DNA of 64,000 nucleotides from Methyloceanibacter sp. wino2 (GTDB taxonomy: Bacteria; Pseudomonadota; Alphaproteobacteria; Rhizobiales; Methyloligellaceae), in assembly GCF_003071365.1 (NCBI RefSeq), contig NZ_CP028960.1:3082501-3146500 (forward strand). Direction: 5' to 3'. The position numbers were made by a program, and so were the translations under genes. The notes under the pieces are model-generated. The model had not been told where the DNA came from. It saw nothing but the letters and a program-made list of their open reading frames with translations, and searched no databases. Shown here piece by piece: positions 16,934 through 25,967 of the stretch; position 1 is the first letter of the stretch; each line of letters begins with the position of its first letter.

Positions 16934-18274
16934 CTAGAACCTCTTCTGGATGCCGAGCATCGTCGTCAGGTCGTCGAATGTCCGCAGGTCGTAATTGGAC
17001 TGCTGGTCGCGATACTCGACTTGCGGCACGAGCGCCCAGGTCTCCGCGACGGGCACCACGATCGCCGTCCGCGCCCACCACGTATCGTCCCGCTCGGACT
17101 CGGTGGGGTCGATCGTCGGATCGGGATCGTCGTAGTCGCGCCGGATGATGCCCGCGCCCAGTTGCCAGGTGAGGGGGTAGTCGGCCCGCCACAGCGGGTT
17201 CTCGAAGGTGTAGGCGAACCCGGCCGAGAACGCGACTTCCGTATTGGCGTAGAACTCGGCGTCGGCCGCCTCCCGTTGCGCGTAAACCTGGGTTGTCAGA
17301 ACGAGACCGGGCGTCAAGTAGTAGGTGTAGTTCACCCCGATCCGGGTCTGAAAGCCGGTGCGCAGCGAATTCGTGGGCAGTTCGCTGTTGTCCTGGAAGT
17401 CGCGGTAGCGCGTTTCGAGGCGGGCATCGAGCACGCTCTGCGTCGCCGCGAAGCTCAACAGCCGGACGCCTGCGCCCGGTGCGTAGAAATACGAGTCGTA
17501 GCCGAGATAGGACAGGTCGCCGATCGCGTAGAGAAACAGGCGGGTCTGGTCCCAGCCGATGCGCTTCATGTTGAAGCTCGGGCCGAGGGTGAACTCGAAG
17601 AAATCGAGATCGATGTCGGAGAGTTCGTCGTCGAAGTAGACGGTCGAATAGGCCAGGAAGTCGAACTCGATCCGGTCGCCCTGGTTCTTCAGATCGTAGG
17701 AGTAATGCAGCGTCCCGATGTTCAACCAGCTCCAGCCGGGGCGTCCAACGGACTGGTCGCCCAGGGTGAAGTCGATACCGTTCAAGGTCACCGTGTTGGT
17801 GCCCGGGCCGAAGTTGGCGTTGCTCTCCCAGCGGATGGCACTGAAGATCGACGCGGAGAAGGGCGGCGGGTCCGCGGCGAGGGCGAGCTGCTGAATATAG
17901 AGCCGAACCTGGTCGGCGATCTCATTCGGCACGCTCGGATTGAGGAGCACCTGTTCGAAGTAGCTGCGGGCGACCTCATAGGCGCCGAGCTTGTAGTAGA
18001 GCACGCCGAGTTCGAACTGGAGGCGGGGCGTGTTGGGCGCGTAGATGAGCATGCGCTCGAGGGCGGAAATCGCGCCTTCATAGTCGCCGGCATCGGACGA
18101 GGCTTGTGCGTATTCGAATGCGAGATCGAGATCGCTCGGATTGGCGATCATGCGCTGAAGCATAGCCTCGCGCTGCGGTTCGGAGACCCCAGCGGCGGAC
18201 ACGATCCCGGGGACACCCAGGACCAGACACACCGCCGCCGCAGCGGTTGTCGCCAACTTCGCCCACGAACCCAT
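16934..18274 (-). CDS. Slam-like outer-membrane protein: TPR domain plus beta-barrel
   Basis: A 446-residue protein: signal peptide (ATTAAAAVCLVLGVPGIVSA); TPR-like helices about 30-135 (LAFEYAQASSDAGDYEGAIS, LGVLYYKLGAYEVARSYFEQ); then about 300 residues of alternating aromatic/polar strands ending TTMLGIQKRF, a typical outer-membrane barrel C-terminus with final Phe. An N-terminal TPR followed by a barrel of this size is the plan of Slam (DUF560), which moves TbpB-like proteins across the outer membrane. The start at 18274 gives a proper signal peptide; the frame extends to 18343. It is the first gene of a unit with two FecR-barrel genes, the second starting one base after its stop. An alternative is a general TPR-porin of unknown cargo. 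Confidence 0.65.
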   Translation of the reverse strand: MGSWAKLATTAAAAVCLVLGVPGIVSAAGVSEPQREAMLQRMIANPSDLDLAFEYAQASSDAGDYEGAISALERMLIYAPNTPRLQFELGVLYYKLGAYEVARSYFEQVLLNPSVPNEIADQVRLYIQQLALAADPPPFSASIFSAIRWESNANFGPGTNTVTLNGIDFTLGDQSVGRPGWSWLNIGTLHYSYDLKNQGDRIEFDFLAYSTVYFDDELSDIDLDFFEFTLGPSFNMKRIGWDQTRLFLYAIGDLSYLGYDSYFYAPGAGVRLLSFAATQSVLDARLETRYRDFQDNSELPTNSLRTGFQTRIGVNYTYYLTPGLVLTTQVYAQREAADAEFYANTEVAFSAGFAYTFENPLWRADYPLTWQLGAGIIRRDYDDPDPTIDPTESERDDTWWARTAIVVPVAETWALVPQVEYRDQQSNYDLRTFDDLTTMLGIQKRF

Positions 18275-18660
18275 TCGTACGTCCGTTCGGTTGTTACTTT
18301 GGTGAGATGTCAGTCTTTGCCGACAACAGCACCCGCCCATCACCCCGGACGTTAGCCAGTTAACCTTTGCGCGACAAGGCTTGCAGGGTGTTTCCCGAGT
18401 GATTTCAAAGACTCTGTGGCCGTTGGGGCACGGGATTGTCTTGCTATGGTTAACAATCTGATGCTGTCAGCCTGACCGCGCTATAATGGCCTGATTCTGA
18501 GGCACATTTTATGCACCGGAGAGTCTTCCACCGGAGCGTCTGCAAATAGGGAACGCATTTATTCTTTGATAACCGAGTTGGGCTCACATTGAACGTGCGC
18601 CGGAGGAGTTCACTTTGTTCTGCGTTCGTAGCTCTTCCGGCGCGGCTTCCTTGAGCCCTT
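18275..18660. other. Divergent intergenic region, promoter candidate
   Basis: This region of 386 bases separates the minus-strand Slam-like gene from plus-strand rlpA. It is clearly more AT-rich than its flanks. A perfect TATAAT at 18482-18487 reads toward rlpA, but the -35 position (about 18459-18464, TGATGC) is a poor match. No open frame longer than a dozen codons looks coding. Confidence 0.4.
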
Positions 18661-19758
18661 TTGGGGGGCGGATCATTGGACGGGGTGACATCGGACGGAC
18701 CTGAGCCCAGCTCCGGCGGCGTTAAGTCTCTGACTCGACGCGTCTTTGACGCACGGGCGTGGTTTGTTCTCCTTCTTCTTTCGGTATCGGTCCTCTGGCT
18801 TTGGCCCGACGGGGTGCCCGAGGGCATGGAATCAGCCGGCCTCGGGAAGCGATACGTCCAGATCGGCGAGTCCGCACCCAAAGGGGGCGGTCATTTCAAG
18901 ATCGGCGACCCTTACGAGATCGAGGGCGTGCGCTACGTCCCGGCGGAAGACCCCAGCTACGACAAGAGGGGCGTCGCGTCCTGGTACGGCGACCTGTTTC
19001 ACGGCCGCAAGACATCCAACGGCGAAATCTTCGATATGGAGCGGTTGTCGGCCGCTCATCCCACCTTGCCGCTGCCCATCTACGTGAAGGTCACCAATAT
19101 CGACAACGGCCTGAGCGCCGTGGTGCGCGTGAACGACAGAGGCCCGTTCCGCGACGGGCGTCTTATCGATCTTTCCCGGCACACCGCCGAAGTACTCGGA
19201 TTCAAAAGGTCCGGCACGGCCAATGTCCGGGTGCGCTATCTCCGCAAGGCGAGTCTCGACGGCGACGACGCGTTCGAGCGCGACTACCTGTCGACGCGGG
19301 GCTACTCGCAATATGCCGGGACGACGGATCCCGACGGCATGGCGGAAGTCGTGATCGCGGTCGGACCGCCAGGGCCGCCGCCGGCGCCGCCGCTGCCTGA
19401 TCGGCCCGACCGGTCGGCCATTGTTGCCGTGGCTCAGGCCACGCCGGAGCCGACTGTTATTCGTGGCGGGGATGCGGGCGACGTGGCGGTGACCGGCGCC
19501 ATTGGCCCGTCTTCATCCGAAGACCTTCAAGGCCCCATGATTCAGGCTGGATTCTTCAAGAACCACGCGAACGCGCAACGGGCGCGGACCGCACTCGCAG
19601 GTGTGGGGCCCGTGGAAGTCGCGCCGATCGCCGAACAGGGCGAAACATATTACCGCGTCCGCGTCGGCCCGTTTGTGGACGGGATAACCGCGGCGGCGGC
19701 ACTGTTGGACGTTGCCGATGCGGGTTACCGGGGCGCCAAAATCATCTTGCAAAACTGA
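18661..19758 (+). CDS. rlpA: RlpA-like septal protein with SPOR domain
   Basis: A 365-residue protein with an N-terminal membrane segment (WFVLLLLSVSVLWLW), a double-psi beta-barrel RlpA domain (about 105-200: VASWYGDLFHGRKTSNGE, VVRVNDRGPF), a Pro-rich linker, and a C-terminal SPOR domain (about 285-365, IQAGFFKNHANAQRARTAL). RlpA proteins bind denuded septal glycan through SPOR and in some species cleave it as lytic transglycosylases. Here the N-terminus lacks a clear lipobox Cys, so it appears anchored by a helix. The start codon is TTG; both 18661 and 18676 are possible. It is followed after 113 bases by a D,D-carboxypeptidase gene, a common pairing. Confidence 0.88.
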   Translation: MGGGSLDGVTSDGPEPSSGGVKSLTRRVFDARAWFVLLLLSVSVLWLWPDGVPEGMESAGLGKRYVQIGESAPKGGGHFKIGDPYEIEGVRYVPAEDPSYDKRGVASWYGDLFHGRKTSNGEIFDMERLSAAHPTLPLPIYVKVTNIDNGLSAVVRVNDRGPFRDGRLIDLSRHTAEVLGFKRSGTANVRVRYLRKASLDGDDAFERDYLSTRGYSQYAGTTDPDGMAEVVIAVGPPGPPPAPPLPDRPDRSAIVAVAQATPEPTVIRGGDAGDVAVTGAIGPSSSEDLQGPMIQAGFFKNHANAQRARTALAGVGPVEVAPIAEQGETYYRVRVGPFVDGITAAAALLDVADAGYRGAKIILQN

Positions 19759-19871
19759 GCGTTGTTCCGTCCCCGGTTGATTTTTGGCATTAACCATTCG
19801 ATAGTGGCTGCGCCTAGGCGGCCGTCTTTGGCGGCGGTTAGACCACCATTCCTCAAGAACGATGTGATCGC

Positions 19872-21068
19872 GTGCGCTCTCTTCGTAGATTGACGAAAGT
19901 TGCCGTTGCCTGCGCATTCTGCGCGCTTGGCGTGGCGTTGGCCGCGGGCGTTGCCTCTGCGGCGGCGAAGAAGACCAACGAATTCACTACCAAGGCCCAA
20001 AGCGGGATCCTGATGGATTCAGGCGCCGATCTCGTCCTCTACGAGAAGGACGCGGATAAGCAAATTCCGCCCGCGAGTATGAGCAAGCTCATGACGCTGG
20101 CCGTGGTCTTTCGCGAACTCAAGTCAGGGCGCATTACGCTCGACGACACCTTCACCGTGAGCGAACACGCTTGGCGTACCGGCGGCGCACCGTCTGGAAC
20201 CGCCGCCATGTTCGCGCCTCTCGGCAGCCCGATCACCGTCAGCGATTTGATCCAGGGCGTCACCGTTCAGTCGGCGAACGACGGGGCGCTCATCCTTGCC
20301 GAAGGGATCGGCGGGACCGAGGGCGGCTTCGTCAAGATGATGAATGACTACGCGAAGCAAATAGGTCTGACCGGCTCCAACTTTGCGAACCCGACCGGGC
20401 TCCCTGCCGAAGGCCATCTGATGACGGCGCGCGATCTGGCTTTGCTTTCCAAGCACATCATCGAAACCTATCCCGAGTACTATCACTACTTCGCGCAGAA
20501 GGAGTTCCGCTATCGGGACAAGTTCACCTTCCGCAACCGGAACCCGCTGGTTTGGGCCGATATCGGTGTCGACGGTCTGAAGACCGGCTATACGCAGGAG
20601 GCCGGGTACGGCCTCGTGTCGAGCGCCAAGCGCGGCGACCAGCGGCTGGTGCTCGTCCTTACCGGCCTCGAGAACAAAGGCGACCGCGAAAGCGAGTCTC
20701 GCCGCGTGCTGGAGTGGGGCTTCAAGAGCTTCCGTCCCTTCCGGCTGTTCGAAGACGGGCAGCAGGTCAGCGATGCATTGGTATGGGGCGGTGAGAAGCA
20801 CTACGTGCCGCTGGTTGGCGACGGCGCGATCGATCTCCTCCTTCCGGCCAGCGCCACGGGTGCCGTCTCCGGCGAGATCATCTACGAGGGACCCATCAAG
20901 GCACCGATCAAGAAGGGCGACCAGATCGCGACCTTGAAAGTGAAGTCGGCCGACCTGGCTGCGATCAACGAGATCCCGCTCTATGCCGGCGAAGACATCA
21001 ACAGCAGCGGCTTCGCCATGCGGGGCATCGATTCCCTGCTTGTGCTTGCGTTCGGCTGGCTGCTTTAG
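19872..21068 (+). CDS. dacC: D-alanyl-D-alanine carboxypeptidase (PBP5/6 type)
   Basis: A 398-residue penicillin-binding protein that trims the terminal D-Ala from peptidoglycan stem peptides in the periplasm. Signal peptide about 1-30 (CALGVALAAGVASA). The three active-site motifs are SMSK (Ser69, Lys72), SAN (134-136) and KTG (237-239). A C-terminal PBP5-type domain (about 275-370) follows. The GTG start at 19872 gives the full signal peptide. The final hydrophobic helix (SLLVLAFGWLL) may be the amphipathic membrane anchor. Identification as the DacA/DacC group is firm, but the exact symbol is a convention. Confidence 0.92.
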   Translation: MRSLRRLTKVAVACAFCALGVALAAGVASAAAKKTNEFTTKAQSGILMDSGADLVLYEKDADKQIPPASMSKLMTLAVVFRELKSGRITLDDTFTVSEHAWRTGGAPSGTAAMFAPLGSPITVSDLIQGVTVQSANDGALILAEGIGGTEGGFVKMMNDYAKQIGLTGSNFANPTGLPAEGHLMTARDLALLSKHIIETYPEYYHYFAQKEFRYRDKFTFRNRNPLVWADIGVDGLKTGYTQEAGYGLVSSAKRGDQRLVLVLTGLENKGDRESESRRVLEWGFKSFRPFRLFEDGQQVSDALVWGGEKHYVPLVGDGAIDLLLPASATGAVSGEIIYEGPIKAPIKKGDQIATLKVKSADLAAINEIPLYAGEDINSSGFAMRGIDSLLVLAFGWLL

Positions 21069-21093
21069 CGCCGGGTACGCGAGCGCTTCCACC

Positions 21094-21741
21094 ATGCAGC
21101 AAGCCATCGAGATCGGACGCTTCATCACTTTCGAAGGCGGCGAGGGCTCCGGCAAGTCGACCCAGGTCAACATTCTTGCCGAGCGGCTGTCGCGCTCTGG
21201 CCGGGCCGTGTTCGTGACGCGCGAACCCGGCGGGTCGTCGGCGGCGGAGGACATCCGTGAGGTCTTGCTGTCCGGCCAGGTAGCCCAATTCGGCCCGCTG
21301 GCGGAATCGGTGATGTTTGCGGTCGCGCGTGCCGATCATATCGAGAATGCGATCCAGGGCGCGCTGCAACAGGGGCAGTGGGTCATCTGCGACCGGTTCG
21401 TCGACTCGACGCGGGCCTATCAAGGGTCGACCGGCGGCGTGCCGCGAGGGCTCATCAATGCCTTGGAGCAACTCACTGTCGGCGCCGTGATGCCCGACAT
21501 CACGTTTGTTCTGGACATTCCGGCCGAGGAGGGGCTTGCGCGCGTCGCGGCGCGCGCCGAAGGTCAGGAGCTCGACCGTTTCGAAAGCCAGGAGCTCATG
21601 AGCCATGAGCGCATTCGCCGTGGATTCTTGGATATTGCGGAGGAAGAGCCGGGCCGCTGCGTCGTGGTGGACGCAAGTCAGCCCGAAGCCATGGTCGCCG
21701 AGGATGTCTGGGAGACGGTCCTGCAGCGCCTCAATCCGTGA
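21094..21741 (+). CDS. tmk: Thymidylate kinase
   Basis: A 215-residue kinase that phosphorylates dTMP to dTDP. The P-loop is GGEGSGKST (15-23), followed by VTREPGGS (dTMP/LID side), the DRFVDSTRAYQG motif, and LDIPAEEGLARVAAR. Normal family length. The start ATG at 21094 is chosen because the family begins just before RFITFEGGEG. The longer frame from 20983 overlaps the end of the carboxypeptidase gene. It is followed 24 bases later by holB, the usual alphaproteobacterial order. Confidence 0.95.
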   Translation: MQQAIEIGRFITFEGGEGSGKSTQVNILAERLSRSGRAVFVTREPGGSSAAEDIREVLLSGQVAQFGPLAESVMFAVARADHIENAIQGALQQGQWVICDRFVDSTRAYQGSTGGVPRGLINALEQLTVGAVMPDITFVLDIPAEEGLARVAARAEGQELDRFESQELMSHERIRRGFLDIAEEEPGRCVVVDASQPEAMVAEDVWETVLQRLNP

Positions 21742-21765
21742 TCGGGGCTCCCCGAGCAGTTCATC

Positions 21766-22896
21766 ATGAGTGCCGCAGCTAGAAAATCGGAAGCCGGTCC
21801 CGTCGAGCCGGATCGGCTGGAGTCGTTCTCCAGCCCGCGCGAGGTGGATCGCGTCTTCGGTCACGCCGAGGCGGCGCAGGAGTTCGAAGAAGCGCTTCGC
21901 AGCGGGCGCCTGCATCACGCCTGGCTGCTGGTCGGCCCCGAGGGCATCGGCAAGGCGACGCTCGCCTATCGCCTGGCCCGCACCATCCTTGCTCATGCGG
22001 AGGCCGGCGATCTTATTCCCGGCGAGCCTGCGGACGTCGCGCCCGATCATCCGATCTTTCGCAAAGTGTCCGGCTTGGCGCATCCCAACCTGCTGCTCAT
22101 CCGCCGTACGTGGATGGAGAAGACGAAGCGCTATTCGCAAGTGATCAGCGTCGACGAAGTGCGGCGGCTGCGCAGCTTTCTCGGCAGCACCGCTGGCGCT
22201 GGGTCCTGGCGCGTCGTGATCGTGGACCGTGCCGACCAGCTCAATCAGAACGCCGCGAACGCTTTGCTGAAGGCGCTCGAAGAGCCGCCGCCAAACACGC
22301 TGTTCCTGCTGGTGTCGAATGCCGAAGGGCGGCTGCCAGTGACGATCCGTTCCCGGACCCGCGCCTTGCGTCTGTCGCCGCTGGACGATGCGGCGCTCGC
22401 CGAAGCAGTCCGGGCCGCGCTCGAGCGGGACGGAATCGAGGCCGACGAGGAAACGCTTCGCATGGCCATGGCCTTGTCGCAGGGCAGCGTGCGGCGCGCG
22501 CTCGAACTCGTCACCGGAGAGGGCATCGGGCTCTACAACGACATCGTCGCCACGTTCGAAGCGTTGCCGGATCTCGACGGCGCGCGGGTGCAGCGCCAGG
22601 CCGAGAAGCTGGCGAGCGTCAACGAGACGGAGCAGCTCGAACTCTACCTCGCGCTGCTGCTCGGGCTTATCGAACGGCTGGTGCATTACGGCGCCACGGG
22701 GACGGGGCTCAAGGGCGCGGAGGAGAAGCTCGCGCAACGTCTGCTGACCGCGGAGACTTTGCCGGCCTGGGCCGAGGCCTGGGAGGCGATTTCGGCCGCG
22801 CGCGCCGAGACGTTCGCCTTGAATCTCGACCGGGGTCTGCTCGTCCTGAACAGCTGGTTCGGCCTCCAGGAGCTTGCGGCTAGCCGAACATCCTGA
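21766..22896 (+). CDS. holB: DNA polymerase III delta' subunit
   Basis: A 376-residue clamp-loader subunit. The N-terminal AAA+ module has a P-loop-like GPEGIGKA (57-64), followed by RVVIVDRADQLNQNAANALL and KALEEPPPNTLFLLVS, characteristic of delta'. The usual arginine finger region TIRSRTRALRLSPL is present. The C-terminal helical collar is less conserved. It sits between tmk and metG, as in many Hyphomicrobiales. Confidence 0.92.
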   Translation: MSAAARKSEAGPVEPDRLESFSSPREVDRVFGHAEAAQEFEEALRSGRLHHAWLLVGPEGIGKATLAYRLARTILAHAEAGDLIPGEPADVAPDHPIFRKVSGLAHPNLLLIRRTWMEKTKRYSQVISVDEVRRLRSFLGSTAGAGSWRVVIVDRADQLNQNAANALLKALEEPPPNTLFLLVSNAEGRLPVTIRSRTRALRLSPLDDAALAEAVRAALERDGIEADEETLRMAMALSQGSVRRALELVTGEGIGLYNDIVATFEALPDLDGARVQRQAEKLASVNETEQLELYLALLLGLIERLVHYGATGTGLKGAEEKLAQRLLTAETLPAWAEAWEAISAARAETFALNLDRGLLVLNSWFGLQELAASRTS

Positions 22897-22961
22897 CCCG
22901 TTGAATGAGCATGCTTGGCAGGGAGGGGAGGCAAGGCTATGTCTCCGCTATGGGAGACAAA

Positions 22962-24521
22962 ATGGCCAACAAAGACACCTATTACATCACGACCGCGATC
23001 TCGTATCCGAACGATGCGCCGCATATCGGCCACGCCTACGAGGCAGTTGCGACCGATGCGATCGCGCGCTTTCGGCGGCTGCAGGGCAAGGACGTGTTTT
23101 TCCTCACGGGCACCGACGAGCACGGCATCAAGATGCTGCAGACGGCCCGCAAGCAGGGCATCGAGGTCGCCGAGCTCGCGGACCGCAACACGCCAAAGTT
23201 CCGCGAGATGGTCGAAGTGCTCAACTGCTCGAACGACGATTTCATCACCACGCGCGAGGAGCGCCACAAACGCTCGACGCAGGAGCTGTGGCGGCGCATG
23301 GCCGCCGCCGGCGATATCTATCTCGACAAATATGCCGGCTGGTACTCGGTACGCGACGAGGCCTATTACGACGAGAGTGAACTGAGCGAGGGCCCGGACG
23401 GCGCCAAGCTCTCGCCGCAAGGCACGCCCGTCGAATGGGTCGAGGAGGAGAGCTACTTCTTCCGCCTGTCGCAGTTCCAGGACCGGCTGCTCGCCTACTA
23501 CGACGAAAACCCCAATTTCATCGGGCCCGAAACGCGCGCCAACGAAGTGAAGAGTTTCGTGCGCGGAGGTTTGCGCGATCTGTCCGTCTCGCGCACGACG
23601 TTCGATTGGGGCGTGCCGGTTCCGGACGATCCCAAGCACGTGATGTATGTGTGGGTGGACGCGCTGACGAACTACATCACCGGCGTCGGCTTCCCCGACG
23701 AAGAGTCCGAGTCCTTCAAGAAATACTGGCCGGCGGACGTCCACATCATCGGCAAGGACATCATCCGCTTTCACGCGGTCTACTGGCCTGCCTTTCTGAT
23801 GTCGGCCGGCGTCGCGCTCCCGAAACAAGTGTTCGGTCACGGCTTCCTCTACAATCGCGGGGAGAAGATGTCGAAGTCGGTCGGCAACGTCATCGATCCG
23901 AACGCGCTCGTTGGCGAATACGGTGTAGATCAGATCCGCTACTTTCTCTTGCGCGAAGTGCCGTTCGGCCAGGACGGCAACTACAGCCACGACGGCATCG
24001 TGCAGCGTATCAACGCCGACCTTGCCAACGACCTCGGCAATCTTGCCCAGCGTTCGCTATCGATGATCGCCAAGAACTGCGGCGGGATCGTTCCCGAGCC
24101 CGGCGCGCTCACGGATAACGACAAGGCGATCCTCGCCGAAGCAGATGGGCTTCTGCCGCGCGTGGAAACGGAAATCGACGGCTTCGCCATTCACAAGGCG
24201 CTCGAAGTCATCTGGGCCTTGATTGCGGATGCAAACCGCTACTTTGCTGGCGAGGAGCCGTGGGCCCACAAGAAGACCGACCCGGAGCGCATGGGTACGA
24301 TCCTCTACGTGACGGCCGAGGTGGTTCGTCAGGCGGCTATTCTCGCTCAGGCGGTGATGCCCGAGAGCGGTGCCAAGCTGCTGGATCTGCTGAATGTGCC
24401 GGGGAATGCGCGGGCGTTCGATCGTCTCGGCGAGGCTGGACGCCTCAAGCCCGGAACCGAACTGCCGGCGCCGAAAGCCGTCTTCCCGCGCTATGTCGAG
24501 CCGGAAGGCGAGGCGAGCTGA
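22962..24521 (+). CDS. metG: Methionyl-tRNA synthetase
   Basis: A class I aminoacyl-tRNA synthetase of about 519 residues. Signatures are HIGH (21-24, in [10 protein letters not shown]) and KMSKS (about 302-306). The connecting insertion (about 115-170) contains no obvious zinc-binding cysteine knuckles, which fits the shorter alphaproteobacterial type. The anticodon-binding domain follows, with no C-terminal tRNA-binding extension. I prefer the ATG at 22962 ([16 protein letters not shown]), preceded by GGGAGA. The frame begins at 22905 and another ATG occurs at 22950. Confidence 0.94.
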   Translation: MANKDTYYITTAISYPNDAPHIGHAYEAVATDAIARFRRLQGKDVFFLTGTDEHGIKMLQTARKQGIEVAELADRNTPKFREMVEVLNCSNDDFITTREERHKRSTQELWRRMAAAGDIYLDKYAGWYSVRDEAYYDESELSEGPDGAKLSPQGTPVEWVEEESYFFRLSQFQDRLLAYYDENPNFIGPETRANEVKSFVRGGLRDLSVSRTTFDWGVPVPDDPKHVMYVWVDALTNYITGVGFPDEESESFKKYWPADVHIIGKDIIRFHAVYWPAFLMSAGVALPKQVFGHGFLYNRGEKMSKSVGNVIDPNALVGEYGVDQIRYFLLREVPFGQDGNYSHDGIVQRINADLANDLGNLAQRSLSMIAKNCGGIVPEPGALTDNDKAILAEADGLLPRVETEIDGFAIHKALEVIWALIADANRYFAGEEPWAHKKTDPERMGTILYVTAEVVRQAAILAQAVMPESGAKLLDLLNVPGNARAFDRLGEAGRLKPGTELPAPKAVFPRYVEPEGEAS

Positions 24522-24676
24522 CGGCGGCTCGAGGCGCTCCCGATTTTTCCCATTAAGCAAGTTTCGAGTTCGCTCCAGCCATAGCTGGGACACAATATCG
24601 CGCACTAGTAGTATTCTGATCTGTATACTCGAATCGCACAGAGTTCGGGTGATGAGAGGAATGGAGTCAGCGATAG

Positions 24677-25225
24677 ATGCCGGATTTCGACGAGCTATGC
24701 AGCCAGTTCGCACAGTTGATGGACCGTATCGATACTTGCGACCGGCGTGCCACAGGAATCCTGCTGGAACTTGCGAACGCCTTCAAACACCGGATCAACG
24801 CACCTGAGAAGTTCACGAACCCGCACTCCGGGAGATACCATCCCTATGTGGCGGCCTACATGGACGACCAGGACCCCAACTCGACCGAGCAGTATCAGCT
24901 GGTGCGCGATGTGCGGACCGAGTTGCCTAGAGATGAGGAGGGGCAGTACCAGGGCTACGTCGGTCTCACAATGTCGCGCGCGCCCGATGCGTTTCCAAAG
25001 AAAACGTGGTTGGTGAAATGCCGGATCAAGGTCCATCGCGGCAGCGTCGATGTGGCAATCGCCGACCGTCCCGCCATCAACGTGAACGTGGGGGACGACA
25101 AAACCTTCGAGCCTTTGGTGAGCGCCTTGAGGGACTACTACAGGCAGATGCTGTCTTTCGATCCCACCAGCGACGCCACTGCCGACAGATCGATCGGGTT
25201 CATTGATCACACTGGGATCGCGTGA
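24677..25225 (+). CDS. Hypothetical protein, 182 residues
   Basis: A soluble protein without signal peptide or membrane segment. The N-terminal half is helical (DELCSQFAQLMDRIDTCDRR, LELANAFKHRIN), the middle is mixed alpha/beta (KTWLVKCRIKVHRGSVDVAI), and the C-terminal part is again helical (LVSALRDYYRQMLSF). I recognise no family and no catalytic pattern. It lies between metG and the Grx-like/44-residue minus-strand pair, in a stretch that separates metG from tatD. Codon use looks normal for the genome. Start taken at ATG 24677. Confidence 0.6.
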   Translation: MPDFDELCSQFAQLMDRIDTCDRRATGILLELANAFKHRINAPEKFTNPHSGRYHPYVAAYMDDQDPNSTEQYQLVRDVRTELPRDEEGQYQGYVGLTMSRAPDAFPKKTWLVKCRIKVHRGSVDVAIADRPAINVNVGDDKTFEPLVSALRDYYRQMLSFDPTSDATADRSIGFIDHTGIA

Positions 25226-25318
25226 CGCTCGGCGAGGATCGCCGCAGCCACAACGCCACGGGGCAACTCGACCTTGCTTGGATCGAGTCGGTGCCCGGCA
25301 GTCGAACCGGCGAGCCGG

Positions 25319-25453
25319 TTAGTTGCCGACGCTGTCGAAGAAGGCCGAGACGAGGACCGCGAAGACCAGAGTACCGGCAAGGGCGAGTGCGATTGTCATA
25401 CAGGGCAAACGCGGATCCATGAATTCGGTTCCGTTCTCGGTCGCACTTTCCAT
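25319..25453 (-). CDS. Small membrane protein, 44 residues, coupled to the Grx-like gene
   Basis: Begins MESATENGTEFMDPRLPCM, followed by one hydrophobic segment (TIALALAGTLVFAVLVSAFF) and a short tail (DSVGN). The stop codon TAG of the upstream thioredoxin-fold gene (25465-25467) forms the first bases of the ribosome site TAGGAGA, 8 bases before this ATG, so translation is very likely coupled. One Cys lies just before the helix. Function unknown. It could anchor or accompany the exported redox protein. It is too short for routine gene callers. Confidence 0.72.
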   Translation of the reverse strand: MESATENGTEFMDPRLPCMTIALALAGTLVFAVLVSAFFDSVGN

Positions 25454-25464
25454 GGGAAGTTCTC

Positions 25465-25812
25465 CTAGCGGCAAAGCTTCTGGATCTTGGCTGTGTCGAG
25501 GCCGCTGACAACGGACCGGCCGATCAGGGTGCGGGGCACGGCGAGGTTGCCGAAGCGCCGCTGCATGTCTGCCTTAACGCGTGGGTTGTCCGCATCCAAC
25601 AGCGTGTAGCGAATGCGGTTAAGATCGAGATAGGACCGCAGGCGGCGGCAGGTGCCGCACCAGTCGGCACTGTAGACGTAGACGCGCTTGCTGCAGGCTG
25701 CCTGCGCGGCGCCCATGGGCAGCATGAGCAGGGTAGCTGCCGCCATGGCGGCCGTGAGCGCGAGGGTAATCCGGCGCGCGGAGAAGTCTGTTCTGTCGAG
25801 GCTTTCGGGCAT
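25465..25812 (-). CDS. Exported glutaredoxin/thioredoxin-fold protein
   Basis: A 115-residue protein with signal peptide (ITLALTAAMAAATLLMLPMG, cut near AAQAA). The mature domain starts KRVYVYSADWCGTCRRLRSY, with CGTC as redox-active pair, then a Grx-like continuation (LLDADNPRVKADMQRRFGNL, AVPRTLIGRSVVSGLD) including the cis-Pro-type VPRT. It is probably periplasmic and a thiol/disulfide carrier rather than a GSH-dependent cytoplasmic glutaredoxin. The start at 25812 is inferred from the signal peptide; the frame opens at 25905. The upstream region is divergent with tatD. Confidence 0.78.
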   Translation of the reverse strand: MPESLDRTDFSARRITLALTAAMAAATLLMLPMGAAQAACSKRVYVYSADWCGTCRRLRSYLDLNRIRYTLLDADNPRVKADMQRRFGNLAVPRTLIGRSVVSGLDTAKIQKLCR

Positions 25813-25967
25813 TGTCTTGGGGCGCGGTCGTCCGTGCGTGGCGACCGAGGCCGTCCTTTTGTTTCGTCGGCTTGTTTCGTCTGCGAAAGTGCTGCACAAA
25901 GACACGACTCAGGTTCGCTTCGGCGAAGCTAGCATATTGAACCTTAACGACATTTCATCTTTCCGTG

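Noticed and set aside
16784-18355. A 523-codon plus-strand frame opposite the Slam-like gene
   Set aside because: Composition is Val/Gly/Arg-rich with no domain pattern. The minus-strand gene has signal peptide, TPR and barrel features.
20998-22737. A 579-codon minus-strand frame across tmk and holB
   Set aside because: Both plus-strand genes are certain, with P-loops and family motifs. The minus-strand frame is a shadow.
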